From: Mantis religiosa
Lineage: Eukaryota > Arthropoda > Insecta > Mantodea > Mantidae
Direction of reading: 5' to 3'
Assembly: GCA_030765055.1 (NCBI GenBank)
Contig: CM060947.1
Span: forward strand, 63,900,934 to 63,964,933
DNA length: 64,000 bases
The position numbers and the translations under genes are program-made. The number at the start of each line of letters is the position of its first letter. Position 1 is the stretch's first letter. Of this stretch, positions 1 to 12,365 are shown piece by piece. The notes beneath the pieces are model-generated. The model made no database searches. It worked only from the letters and a program-made list of their open reading frames with translations, and had not been told where the DNA came from.

Positions 1-762
1 CAGAAAAAGTGTACATTGCAGCAGATATGCATTACGTTTTATTGTTACTATTTTTAATACCTATATTCATATATTCAGTTGTAGCAGATCATCTAGTAGG
101 TTCCCTTTAATTATTACTGGCCTAGACCGGTTACCGCACTAACTTGCGCCAGGCAGCGCTAATTCCGTGTTGCAGCTTCTGTGAGAACTATTGAAGTAAA
201 ATGTGATCGATCCATGTTATCGCGTTTACCACATTCACTCAGAACATAAATGATAGTCTGTGTTTGCACTTCCAGACACGTACAAATAAACAGTTTAATT
301 TCTTTCTGGCTCTTGGTTCTAGCCATCGGACGGGCCAAATTTGGGAATGCAGCATTTGCACGTCTGTTATTCTTTCTAAACGTTGCAGACAAAACAGAAG
401 TATCCTTATCTCATTTACAGTTTTAAACTACCAGTGTAAAACAAAACACTATCAGAAAATGACCTGTTCTATTAAATTTTTTGAATAAAACTCGCATTAG
501 ATTCGAAAAAAGCTGTAGTCCAGTAGTTATCATGCTGCTATTAAATCCTTTGGAATCAGTTTCAATAACTGGTTGCAGCGTGGGAATTTTTCTTTAGATA
601 GCATTATACCCTAATCTAAACAGGCTATGTAATTGGGAATAGATGTGTGACAGCGTATTTATTTATTTATATATTATCCAATTTTGTGATTCCTGTTTTA
701 CCCAAAGGTTTGATTCTGTTTAGTAAAATCAATAATTACTGAAATTACTAAATTACTAAAAT
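1..762. other. No recognised feature (AT-rich)
   Basis: I see only short overlapping reading frames on both strands and no recognisable domain, repeat or RNA. Confidence 0.5.
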
Positions 763-893
763 CAAACGCTGGGTCAAGTGCATCGTATTCAGGGGAGACT
801 ATTTTGAGAAGGACCATCAAGATTATGAGGATGAGTAAAGGTACGTGGTCAAAAAAAGTTGTGATGATTCTTTATTGAACAGCCCTTGCATCT
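763..893 (+). mobile_element. Mariner 3' end fragment (transposase C-terminus plus ITR)
   Basis: The plus strand reads the last residues of a mariner transposase (FRGDYFEKDHQDYEDE, then stop at 836-838), followed by the terminal repeat up to about 890 (TTTATTGAACAGCCCTTG). The same sequence, reverse complemented, forms the left ends of the two mariner copies at 32808 and 34791, so this is the same family in the opposite orientation. Everything 5' of the last two dozen codons is missing, so this is a severely truncated, inactive remnant. Confidence 0.8.
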
Positions 894-2080
894 ACTTCTC
901 GACTCGATGTGAAAAATGGCACTGGAGGACTGACTGTTTTATTGCCGTCATTAGACAGGTCTGATCTAAAGTGCAATAAAATACTTGTCTATAAAACTGT
1001 GATTTGTAACATCTGTTCCTGAAATTGATAATCGAGTATTCCAAGGGTATAAAGGTTAACTCTATCACTATTTACCCGTCTAAAATTATGATAGAGAAGT
1101 TTAAGATACTATAGTTAGGTTTGGCGTCCTAGAGAAAAGGGGAAAAAACTTCCTCCTGGAATTCTGTGTCACAAAGGAAGAAGAGACAAAGTAAGGCAGT
1201 CCCAGATGCATGTATTCCATACCAAAGCCAAACGAATTTTTTCCTCCCAAGGCTTGCGGATGACCGCTTTGCAAGCCAAGAGTATCTGCTTGTCTCTTGA
1301 GAAAACACCAGGCGCAACAAGGTTGCTTCCCAGAATAAGGAACTAGAAGGTTGGTGGTTATCGCAAACGAAACTGACATACTCTGAGGATATGCAAGGCA
1401 TAGATGAAGTACTTAAAATTATATGGTGTATCAGCGCTATCTTTTGAGAACCTTATCTTAGAATTCTTTCCCCTGTTTTCTTATAATTCTTGCTTTGTTT
1501 TATCACCAGATTGCAACATATGCATTATCTGTTCACCAGCTTATGGTCTCTGGCAGGAGACATTTAACAGTCCAATAAACAATTAACAGTTCAGTTAACA
1601 GTTGAGTAATCAATTTAATACTCCATGATACCTGACGCCAGATTCGTTCTAGTGCCAACATCGCAGTGTGTAATCTCTCTAATAATAACCAATTTAACGC
1701 ATTTAACACAAAATCTAGAGTCTAAACTTACTATGTTTAGCTTATAAATAACATACACTCTATCGAAAAAATGTGGTGAGCTTCTTGGAGCTAAACTTAT
1801 TTGCACCCGAGGAGGAAGAGGAACAATTAAGTATCAGTTCTTTCATTTTACTGGTAATCCGTTTCTACGTCCTATATATAGTTTTAAAAATACTTAGGAG
1901 CCTGTTCTGATATTGAAAATTATTATGCAATTCTTGAGATACGTTCGTTACAATGGAGACTTTGGTATAAATAAGTTACAACTACTCATTTTCTATATAA
2001 GTTACTTAAGATAAGATCTGAAGGTTTCCTGGCGACTAAGACGCTCACTTTCTTCTCGGACAGCCAGCCAGGTGAAAAGA
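894..2080. other. No recognised feature
   Basis: Overlapping short frames occur at 1101-1401 on the minus strand, but they have no recognisable motif and look like chance frames. Nothing else is seen. Confidence 0.5.
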
Positions 2081-2081
2081 T

Positions 2082-2129
2082 GATTAGATATCAACGTTTC
2101 GGGAGTCTGCATCTCTCCCATCATCAGGA
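2082..2129 (-). other. Hammerhead-like / Penelope-type terminal motif
   Basis: Read on the minus strand, CTGATGA is followed by a GGGAG/CTCCC hairpin, then GAAACGTT. ATATC before and GATAT after can pair as a closing stem. This order resembles a minimal hammerhead ribozyme with a tiny stem III, a type known in the terminal repeats of Penelope-like retroelements. One extra T lies between CTGATGA and the GC stem, so cleavage competence is doubtful. No Penelope RT was recognised nearby. Confidence 0.4.
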
Positions 2130-2973
2130 TATTTATAAAATGTTATAACCACAAAATGAAATACTGGATATAACACAACTATAAACAAAGACAAAACACT
2201 ATCACAATTCGCATTACTGAACAAAAGGCTGTCTTCAGTAAATTAAATGCCAGGTCAGTAGATGGCGTGAGTATAGAAAATTGTGTCAAAGAAACGTAAC
2301 TACTTAACTTGGTTATCAAGCTGTATTGATCTTTGCTTCTTAATTCGAGAAGAATGCTGCCCGAGAAGAAAATGAAGGTACTTAGGACTTTTCTTCCCCT
2401 AAACTTTGTTTCATTTTGGCCCAAGCTAGTTTGATGCAGATTAGATTGTATGTGTATTGGGGAACAGTATTAGCCAAGGAAAGATAAAATACCGTCTTCT
2501 TAAATGCATTATCTTTATATTTGTTTGTACAGTTGTAATTTTCACACAGGATTATGATAAAATCTATTAGAGAATTCATGGCGCCCACATAATATCGACC
2601 AGTTTTTCAGTGTGACATGGAGCATTACCTAAGACCGCAATAGAGAAGAAGTTAGAAAGCAGAAATGCTGGCAAGTGGTCTTGTAGTGCTTAAGGTTAAT
2701 TTAGAGATTTATATTCCATAATCCAGGTAAAAGTAAAGGTTAAAAATACGGATAAATTGATGAATTCCACAAACGAGGCAGAACACAGCATCTAGGTTCG
2801 TGTAGCTTCTATCTGGCTTTAGGGTGGAAGGGGGGTGAAGGGAGAGATTCAAACAGCGACCACATACACAAATATGGACGGAATTCCTCACGTTTCCGAT
2901 TCGAAGATATCCTATACCATCAACTACTGTACTATCACCGTAAATCTGGACAGTTCACCGAAGAGTTGCAGTT
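2130..2973. other. No recognised feature
   Basis: Only short frames without motifs; no repeat shared with other parts of the window was noticed. Confidence 0.5.
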
Positions 2974-3238
2974 CAGAAGCGGGTCATTTTGTTATTGTAA
3001 TTTACGTCCTACAACGTTAAGTTATATCGGACGATGAATGGAATGGGTGAAATGAAGCTCAAATGAGCCCAGGATCCACAGAGGTTAGAGTTACCCGACA
3101 TTCGTCTTTCAGGATAAGGAAAAACCCTGAAAAACTTATCCGGGTAACTCACCCTGACCGAGATTCCAACTCGGGACCTCTTGAACGTGACGCAGACCGC
3201 TACCATCTACGCTACCGAGGCGGGCAGAAGCGAGTCAT
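2974..3238 (-). mobile_element. SINE family A, full-length copy with target duplication
   Basis: This is a tRNA-derived SINE on the minus strand. Its 5' end (3224) carries a tRNA-like head with a box-B-like sequence. Its body contains the family hallmark GATAAGG...CCTTATCC inverted motif, and its 3' end (about 2988) follows the conserved GGACGTAAATTAC. Flanks 2974-2987 and 3225-3238 are a 14-bp target duplication (CAGAAGCGGGTCAT / CAGAAGCGAGTCAT, one mismatch), which shows retroposition. The protein-like frame over it is an artefact of the SINE. Confidence 0.85.
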
Positions 3239-4503
3239 GACTACCGGTGGATTACGGGAAGAAAGCTCTATAAATCGCATATTTACTTCACAGAAGCAAC
3301 ACGTGGAACAACTTCGCTGGTTCTACCATCCTGAACTAGATGCCAAAAGTGAAGTGACGATGGCAAAGAAAGAGAGATAGGTAAGTTGTGGAAGAAGAAG
3401 AAGAACAAATCCAGAATTAGCAACCTAGAGTGTTAAAAAAAATCAAAGTGGGCATCGCCGGGAATCCAACCTCGGGAATGAGTTGCACACGTTTCCGTGG
3501 AGTTACTTCGCTGGGTATACGAGACGCGAAGGAGAAGTCAGAGTAGTTCAGTAGTAAAGCGTTCTGAACTGAAAATCCAATTTCCTGCTTTCAAGACTCG
3601 AGTTGGCATTGGATATATCAATTTAGAATCCACTACCCAATTATAGAAATTTTGGTTGACAGAAATCTATATTCAAGCTAAGAACACACTCGTTTTATTA
3701 AGAAATAACACTTCTTTTCTACCAGGAATTTTCCAGTGTGATCGAACAGCTGTCAGTTTTGATGTCAAACGACGTTGCACGATAATTTCCATGTGGATTC
3801 ATGACGAAGCTGGCTTTAGAATTCGTTTGGGAATACGAATCCACACCCAGGAGAAATAAAGCGTCTTGCAGCAAACTGGAAATGTTTACTCAAACACAAT
3901 TGAAAACCTTTAAGGTGTTGAATTTCAAAGTGGTATTGTTTAAGTATGTTACGGGCTAACACATGGTAACTCTTTAACACTCATATTAATAAAACTGTTT
4001 CACAAATCTATGTTACTTCAAGTTAACGTCAGTTAATTTGACATCAGGGTGTTGTATTGAATGTTCTAAAATAAACTGGCTATCAGAAATGAAGCTGCAG
4101 ATGATGAAGTTTATAAGTTATTAATGTTCTTAACAAATATACGCTTGTAATAGACGTAATGAATTGAAAAGGTCTAACAACTGGACGCTCTTTAGAGGTA
4201 TGAGGTTCAAAAGTCGTGATTAGTGAGATTATAGGACACGAAATAGGTTAGAAAACAGTAAGCTTACTTTCAATGAAGTGAAACAGACAAATAGCCCTTT
4301 TCAGTTTTAAACTGAATTTCAATAAATTTGAAGGAATTAAAAAAGTGAGTAAAGAATAACTAAAACGATATGTCGGAGATAAAGCATGTTCTGTATAGAA
4401 TATCCAGCCGAAAAATTTAACCCAACTACGAGCAAAACACTCTTCTCGTGTGTCAACTATGCCAGTCAGAATTTTCGAGGTTTACTTGTTCTTTCGGCTC
4501 TTT
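3239..4503. other. No recognised feature
   Basis: Apart from weak tRNA box-B-like matches near 3455-3480 and 3595, which are too poor to call, I see nothing. Confidence 0.45.
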
Positions 4504-4729
4504 GCCCACCTCGGTAGCAGAGATGGTAGCGTGTCTGCTTCACGTTCAAGAGGTCCCGAGTTCGAACCTCGGTCAGGGTGAGTTACCTGGATAATGTTTT
4601 TGTGGGATTTTTCCTTATCCTGAAAGACGACTGTCGGGTAACCCTGAGCTCATTTGAGCATAATTTCACCCATTCCATTCATCGTCCGATATCACTTAAT
4701 GTTCGAGGACGTAAATTGCCAGAAAAAAA
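4504..4729 (+). mobile_element. SINE family A, full-length copy
   Basis: It starts with GCCCACCTCGGTAGC, has a tRNA-like box A region (GGTAGCGTGTCTGC) and box B (AGTTCGAACCTCGG), then the common body and the end GAGGACGTAAATTGCC with an A-rich tail. No clear target duplication is visible. Other copies lie at 2988, 14580, 27641, 31321, 37181, 57593 and 61924. Confidence 0.85.
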
Positions 4730-7700
4730 TCTCATGGTTCTTTATTTATCTGTGGGTAGTGCTACAGGAAACCGAAAAATTACCTTGCACAAACTAATGA
4801 CAGTTATGATTTATTCCTGTCATGTTGCAAATTTCCAGAGGTTCTAGATACAACGAATTAGGTATAGGTCAAGTTGAAATTTAGTATTGCTGTTTTGGAA
4901 TCATAATCTGTATATATTTATATTTTACACTTTTAAAAGCATAAAATAAGTTAATCTCCAATTGAACACATAAATTGAAATTTGAGTATTGCTAAGGGTG
5001 GATAAACCGGAGGCGATATCATTTAAACATTTATTATGTCCTAAAATAATATATTTTTACATAGCGGCTACCAGGAGTTTGGCACTGACTGTGCAAACAA
5101 TTGGAGAGATAAACAGATAATTGGGCGTCGTAGTGTTAACACCAGAAGCGCTTTCAGTGGGTTACCGGAATCTTTTAGAAGTTTCCCTTCTCCTCTGCCC
5201 TTCGTGGCACACTAGAATTCTGTGGAAGTTTCAAGCGTTTTGTATAAGTGAACGTTTTCTGAATTAGGAATTGGCATGTTTTTGATACACAACGTAAAGT
5301 GCTGTACTTCAAGTGAAGTTGTGACGATAGTTGTGCCGTACAGTGATTGCTGCTATACCGCAGGAACTTAAATAGATTCTCTGATCAATTCCCCAGTGAG
5401 CGAATTATCGTGATACCGCTTCGCGCGTACTTCACTATGATACTACGTCATGAAGAAAAGTAATCTAATAGGGAACATTTAACTAGGTCACATATTGAAG
5501 TTACCATTTGAAAAAAAGTATCAATGAAAGTTGAACTACTTCATATTAGTGAAGCGAGAGTGTGAACTATCAACCGTTCCAAATTGGAACACATGTTAAT
5601 ATAAAGGGAAGAAAGAGATATTCACAGATACTGCAACTGAACACTCTTTAGATCGTTGATTGGGGGTGGGAAATTCATGGGTGTTTTATTTTTTAACGTA
5701 CAATATCATCCCCAATGAACATCCAGGTATTTACCTCCACCAATCAGCAAACTAACAATGTTTTGTTTTTGTGTATGCCTTTCCTATTTCCCCTCCCATA
5801 TTTTTACAACAACATCGTACTAATATGAGACAGATTATAAGAGAAGTAGCAGTGAAACTGTATGAATCACGTCAATAAAGCAACAATGGGAACCAAAAGG
5901 TTGAAGTGAAAGTTGAAATTAACCATTCTTGAAGTGACAGTGTGAAAATGTTAGTGAAAATGGGACTAGAGCATAGTGAAGTAAATGGAGTCGCAGTCTA
6001 TTTTATCTAATCAGCCTTTCTCGGAAATATAAAGTAACAAGCACCGCCTACTCGTGCATTGGTTGGGGATTTTAACAATATACCATTTGCGAAAATGCTT
6101 GATGGGACAATAGAATGAATAAACAATTTAAAAATTTATTCATAAAATCTGACATACATAAAATATAAAAAGCGAAAGCAAACAAACCAACACATAAAAA
6201 GAAAGGGAAACCCGATTCTCTCCAATGCAATTAATCTAATGTAATTTTGTTGTGAAAAGCCAAAACGCGATTTACCGATTTTAATTACAGTAAAATTAAA
6301 GCGAGTTAATTAGCAGGGTGAAAGGAAGGTTTATATTTTATCTTCAGGTGATGAAATGTATCGGAATGTATTGAAATATAGAACAGGAATTGTTATAATG
6401 GTTCAGAAAATCACTCCAAGTTCGCAACAAAACAATGTTTTTCGTTTATTTGTAAGGGCAATATATATGCCAATTATTCATATATCTTCAAACGAAAAGA
6501 ATATATGTGTTAATATTACACGTATTTCAGGGTATTGCCATTCATTAAATTAGTAAAGCTGTAATTAATAGTAAATAGCTCAGGTTTCATATTTGAATAA
6601 AAATGAATAGATACGATGAAAATAGGTTACATTTTGCAGGCAGTTTATTATATGTAATTCAAAGGTATTATCAGTTCCTGTCAAGATTTTTATTGCAATT
6701 TATTTGTAATATATTTTGAATATAATCATATTTTACAGACTTAATCAAATACAAACAATATACGCTATTTTGGGATTTTCTTAACAGAATTTTAATCTGA
6801 ATTCAAGAGAGTAACGTATACTTAGTATTGAAAATCAAATTTAATTTGAAAGTTTCTGATAATCATCTAATTTGAGTAATGGTGCTTTGACTCCTCATTA
6901 CGAATCATGTAGCTCTGTTGTAAGATATTGGACTGCAAGCAATGGAACGACCTGAAAGACGTAACTCTTATTTCTTGTTGTGTTATAATGAACTAATGAG
7001 TTGCTATTGGTAAGGATTTGTTTTGATGTGTTGGTATTTCAGCTGGAGGTGTTTTAATTTACATCCGAGTTAGAAGCTAAAGGACATTTTAATGAATAGT
7101 TTAGAAATATAACGACCTCTTCGGAAGAAGAGGTTATTTATAACAGCGAGTCATAGTTTCACTATTGTGAAAGTGCAGTGACTATCTGACTTTTAATTTC
7201 ATGTATTTGTACAAAGGTTTTAGTGCGTCTTAATCCCTTAAAATAATTACGATTGTTTTCAAATATAGTAATGATAAAACACGTGATATTACTACTAGCA
7301 GCTCTTTAACTCGATTGCAGTTCAATAGACACCCGGTGTCCGTATATTTACCCTTCGGTTTGCATAAGATAACATGGCTATAGTGTCACGGATAGCTATG
7401 TACAAACCAGCGTATAGTACGTGCAAATATATGCGCAGTGATAATTGTTGTTAAGGAATTGTTGCACTTCTACCACATGCAGCGCCCACCCAGATGTAGC
7501 ACTCCGTTTAATGTTTGTTTTATTCCCCATTTTGAGTCTGAAACCAACCTATTGGTAATATTTGAATGCTGGATTTTGAAATCAAACCCTAGCAACGGAA
7601 TCATCTAGCAGCTTGTGGACCGCTGTATTGAAACATGCCTTTCAGTCACTCAGGCGAATTTTTGTGCACTTCTCTTTTACCATTCACCTATGCCTGACCT

Positions 7701-8623
7701 TTGTTCAAAGTCTAATGTCTATATCGGACTTGAATTGAAACCAATAAGACGTTGGCAGTCAGGGCTAATGTAAAACAAAGATACTGATAACTGATTTCTG
7801 CCAACATTATATCAAGAAAATCGGATAGGAAACTATATTCCTGCTTCTCGAATGCCCTAGACTTCTTTTAATAGTCCATCCACTTGCTAAATCTCTAGCC
7901 TAATTTATACATAAATAGCCAATTAGTCTGCCATATCATTAAAATATGTTTAAATATTTTTCTCTAATCTCAAAGCGATAATTAGCTATTTCCAGTGTAA
8001 GTAATTATGCTAAAACTTGAATACTATTTGCGCACGTTTACTTGAGCGTTAGTTTTACGGTGTGGTGTGGGCAGAGGGGAAAGCGAAAGCTAATGCTCTT
8101 TTGTTTCTGGAGTGCGGTCAACCTTGAAAAACACAATTCAGCAAAGTAGCGCGTAAGGTAAGCAAAGAAACGCACCGAAATTGGACAAATAGTAAATTGA
8201 AGTCGATGCGATAAGCTTTATGTTTATATATTTAGCATTTATGAAACATTAAATAGGAAAAAAAAATATATTATAAGCCTCTCTCATTCGCTTTGTGATT
8301 TTTCGATTTCAAGTGCGGCGCATCACTTTCGTCACTAGTACCCTCTAATGTGTTGGTAATATGTGTTGATCAATTGCATTATTTGTTACACCATCGATTC
8401 TCCAATATTTCATTTCCAGCTCTTGAACCTTCTTGCAGTATCCTTCTCAATCCGTTGCGGTTATGGAAGAGAATGCTTCTATAACAAGTTTCCGCCGATT
8501 TGGGACGATATATTATCTGCAACTTTGCAAATATTCTTTATTTTTGTATTCAGATCGCAGTTATACAGAGGTAGACGAATAATGTTGTGTTTCCTTTCGA
8601 AAACCATAACATCCACAACATAT
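4730..8623. other. Long stretch without recognised feature
   Basis: About 3.9 kb of AT-rich DNA. I found no reading frame above about 95 codons, no repeat shared with the rest of the window and no tRNA-like element. Confidence 0.45.
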
Positions 8624-9120
8624 TGTCACCCGAACATCTGAATTCCCGAGAGAACCAGCAACTGACAGATAGGGACCAGACGGGAAACATTCTGCCACGC
8701 CTACCCATTTATCTTGTAGCGCTAACGAGGGGATGGTTGGAAAAATATCACTAGCCATCTCTTTTCCCGCTCCCTGACGTATGGAACAGTCGGGATGATT
8801 CACTGAACCGCGAGACTTCCAGAAACAGCGATCTTCCTATATAAGGCCTGCAGTGGGCGAGTCAGTTCAACTCTTGGCGAGCAGTCGTGAGGAGCGCCGT
8901 GCTAGAGAACGGACTGGAAGACTGTGTACGTATATCAGAGGAGTTGTACGTGATTGTGAGTGTGGAATGGACCTGTGACAGACGAACTGGTGAATTGTAA
9001 TTGTGTGCGCTACGTAATTCTATGTAATCGGCAAGTGCTCCAACTGTAATGCGGTGGAAATAAAGAACATTTTGAGTTTGTGCAATTGGACTTTTAATTA
9101 CACGAACCCACAAAGTCACA
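8624..9120 (+). mobile_element. Solo LTR of an LTR retrotransposon
   Basis: It begins TGTCACCC and ends AAAGTCACA (TG...CA). A TATA box (TATATAAGG near 8838) and a polyadenylation signal AATAAA (9059) are spaced as expected for U3-R-U5. It is homologous along its whole length to 19649-20133 on the other strand. Flanks are ATAT on both sides (8620-8623 and 9121-9124), a 4-bp target duplication of the kind common for Ty3/gypsy-like elements. With no internal region attached, it is best read as a solo LTR left by LTR-LTR recombination. Confidence 0.85.
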
Positions 9121-9189
9121 ATATGCTTGTTGTAAACTAGTTAGATAATTAACCTCGAAATTGCTCAAAACGAAATATGCCGCACGTGC

Positions 9190-9770
9190 GACAGCTTAGC
9201 ATATTAGGCATTAGATGCCAGAGTTGAGTCCAGAGGGTCTACTCCCATTAGCCTTGAACCCGTAGGAACAAGACCCGGGCCTCTTTCAACCAGGGAGTTA
9301 TCCGAGCTGTCCCTTAAAGGGCACCCGGCATCCTCCGTGGGGCTTTCCATTAGGGCAAGACCTAGTTTCCTAACAAGCCCCCCCCCCCCATCTGGTCCTA
9401 GGGACACAAGACGGGACGGAAGTGGATACGCCACTTACGCGCGTCAACACTCAAGGTGAAGACTACCGATATGACCTCGGTGGGGCCGCCTGGTGATCTA
9501 GCACACCTTCTACTAGCTTTGCAGGCTAGCACCCGGAAACTTAATGGCTTCCCTCAACCACGTCCGAAGACGTACCCAATCTCCCACGGGTATCGGGAAC
9601 ACACTGCCCCCTCGAGACCATCCCAATCCGAACAACTCCCGAAGGAGGGGCTCGGCTGTTCGGCCCGAGGTTCCTCTAGTAACGTCAGAGGTACCACGAG
9701 TGCTAAGGGCCCGCAGCGCCCGCACTTTGGCTGATTTGCCAGAGTGTATAGTGCATTTCATTTTTTAAAG
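9190..9770. other. GC-rich block of unknown nature
   Basis: About 580 bp of markedly GC-rich sequence with an uninterrupted C tract (near 9379-9390), sharply different from the AT-rich surroundings. Overlapping frames exist on both strands (for example 9544-9768 plus, 9204-9434 minus), as expected for GC-rich DNA with few stops, but I recognise no domain. It could be part of a retroelement untranslated region, an old CpG island or a captured fragment. Confidence 0.4.
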
Positions 9771-10335
9771 TTGGAATCTGTGTTTACTCAGTTAGACGAA
9801 CCCTACCGAATAAAGACTTGGAGCCCGAGCGCTGAATTTATCGTGACCATATTATACTAAGTTTCAAAATTCTCTGAAGTAAGAGCTTTTGATATTACTT
9901 TTATTTACTGATTCTGGACAGGTACTAAATGGCCATATCATTAATAGTTCATATTTAGTCCGTAAGTGGCGTTGCTCCATTTTATTACCGGTTTTTTTCT
10001 TCCTGTTCTTCGCCAAATGTTCCTTATGCTCAGTTAGAGAGGGTTTACTTCGGAAGGCAGATTTTATCCCTCGTTGAAGGGTGCGGATTTTGGGTTATGT
10101 CTTGTGTTGTGGCGTAAACACTTCTTTTGATCTAAGCCCTTTATGTCACCTTTTACTTAACTTTGTAAAGCATGCATGAGCTCTAATGGTTATGCAGCTG
10201 CACATTAGATATATTTATATTGTTATTGAAGCAATTTTTATTTGTTAATGTGCATTTACATTATTAATTTTAGTATGCATTTTTATGTTGCTGCACTTCT
10301 TTATTCAGGGTTTATTTATGTTACAACGTTCAGAG
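9771..10335. other. No recognised feature
   Basis: AT-rich; nothing supported. Confidence 0.5.
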
Positions 10336-10620
10336 TTCAACTAAATTGGAAATTGATTATTCTTTCACACTAGCCGTGGTAGGCTAAACTATAGAAAGAA
10401 AGAGTTAGACTGAGAAATTCAACGCCAATGCCTTTTCCCATGTGTTTATGAGAACTCCTAAATTGTTTACCGGAAATAACACGAGTCAGTTGGAGAATTT
10501 AATGACATGTCGGCACGTGGACCATAGTAGCTCAAGGGTTAGAGCGGCTGGACGTGGTTCAAATTCTAGCTATGGCATTGAATTTTTTAGTCTGACTCTA
10601 TATTTCCATTCAACTAAATT
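10336..10620 (+). mobile_element. Family B tRNA-like foldback element, short form, with 12-bp TSD
   Basis: The element (10348-10608) starts GGAAATTGATTATTC and ends TATTTCCA, flanked by a perfect 12-bp repeat TTCAACTAAATT (10336-10347 and 10609-10620). The first about 85 bp are the reverse complement of the family's 3' tail. Then comes plus-strand sequence (TGTGTTTATGAGAACTCC onward) with a tRNA-like core: TAGCTCAAGGGTTAGAGC as box A and GGTTCAAATTC as box B. The target duplication shows it moved as a unit. It lacks most of the inverted arm present at 59164. Confidence 0.8.
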
Positions 10621-10870
10621 GTTACAGAGTTTATTTAACTTTCCCATTTTCAGCGTATTTCTAAAAGGTCAATGATCGGAGATAGTTTTCGTGTTATGGA
10701 CAGACTGTGTTTTGATGTAAAGTCTTTCATCCACATTTTAACATGTTATAATTACGTAATGCTGGGTGTGTCATGTGAGGAACAGATTGCTACCGAGGGA
10801 TGCGTCACGCTAAATCCATGCACTGCCACATTTTCTTTCCTGGGTTGTTACAGTGCTTCTGGTCAAACAG

Positions 10871-10873
<3 letters not shown>

Positions 10874-10948
<75 letters not shown>

Positions 10949-10973
10949 CAGATACAGAGAGAGACAGAGAGAG
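10874..10973. repeat. (AG)n microsatellite
   Basis: A pure AG run to about 10946, followed by a degraded AGAT/AGAC tail. The charged R/E reading frame through it is an artefact of the repeat. Confidence 0.95.
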
Positions 10974-12139
10974 TTTGTAAAACTATGGTGTTATAAGTTG
11001 TCTAATATTTTAAATCATTATTTATTTTATTTATCTGAAGTGATACGTATAATTTTCAGATATGGAAACTCAACTTCACACTTCGTTACTTAATTCTTGT
11101 GACTTTTCGCTTTATATACCATTCCATCACAGCAAAGGAAGTCGGTCACACATTCTTGCTACATATGTATGTACCTCTCCAGCATATGCTCTTCTGTTCT
11201 TCTAAAGGATCAGCTCATCTCTGGAGCCCTACCGAAAAAATTGCGGGCGTTCTAACAGGCAATTCTAAAAGGAGATTCTTTTGCCTTAAGCAGAAATGAA
11301 AAAAATGTCTTATCTTGAGAAAGTTCTGAAGTCTACCATGTAATAATAATATGCAGAGCTACGATAGTAATTTCCTTAGTAGTATATTTAGTTTATAATA
11401 AGTTTTCTATGTATACCTGTTATATAAGTTAAAATTAAAGCAACTTTTCACTTTCACGACCTCTTTTTATACAGTACGTAAAGTACAAATGGCATACCAC
11501 TTAAAAATTCAATATGAATATTCACCGGAAATTCACTTTTGAGGAGCTTTGAATCCCAATAAATGTTTCATAAAAATGCCCTTTGTATGCGACAGAGACA
11601 TGGAGAGGAGGAGGGGGCTGAGTTTACGTATGTGAACAGAAAACTAAAAACGAAAATTCTGAGTTACACAACTAGAAGAAAGTCCTCATATCCCAAATTA
11701 TCACTTTCACTAAAGATATTTTCTTATTCTTATTTTCTGAAAAAAAAAACATCCATAGTTACCATATATTTTGAAATGTTTACATAATTAATAAAATACA
11801 CATTTTAAATTTCCGTGAACTTCTCTTTACTCTGCTGAGTGATATATAACTTTTTATAAAATGTAGATGAACGATTATAAATAGCCAAAAGGTTTTACCA
11901 ATGAAAACGCAATCTATTTAAATCATACAAATGTCATATTTCTCAAATATTCGTCAGTACTCGGAGTTTCCAAGTTGAAACCTTGTACAGAATTTATAGA
12001 AACATGCGCTTATCAAGTTGTTCCGCAAGGGCATTTAAAAGCAAGTTGATAGTTGAGTTTAGTTTTCCGTATTATGCATACAACCACTTCATATTTCTTA
12101 GTTTGGCAATAACCAATCAATCGCCACTAACCCAATCTA
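10974..12139. other. No recognised feature
   Basis: AT-rich; nothing supported. Confidence 0.5.
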
Positions 12140-12365
12140 CACGTTGCGCTTTGGTTCCCTGCCACGAAAAGCGGCCTGGATCGATACCGGTTGTGTGCGG
12201 ATTTTAAGTACCGAGTATAGGACCAGTGCCCGTCAGCATGTTGAGGAAATTGAGGAGCTACGGTAGGTAGTGAACCCTGGTCTAGGAAAGCCATCCTTCC
12301 GGTGGGAGTGTCGAAATGCTGACCACATATCCTCCCCGTGTCGGTTGCATAATCTCGCACTTCTG
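12140..12365 (+). mobile_element. SINE family D, degenerate copy
   Basis: It shares GTATAGGACC(A/G)GTGC, a GTCAGCATG/CTGAGCATC-like segment and GCTGACCACAT(A/C)TCCTC with the reverse complement of 58138-58460. The tRNA-like head (around GGCCTGGATCGATACC) is strongly decayed. Confidence 0.65.

Noticed and set aside
3063..3380. 105-aa plus frame resembling a conserved peptide
   Set aside because: It lies over a SINE A copy; such peptides recur in databases because the SINE is repeated, not because a gene is conserved.
10672..10980. 102-aa frame with alternating Arg-Glu tail
   Set aside because: The tail is the (AG)n tract; the upstream part has no domain.
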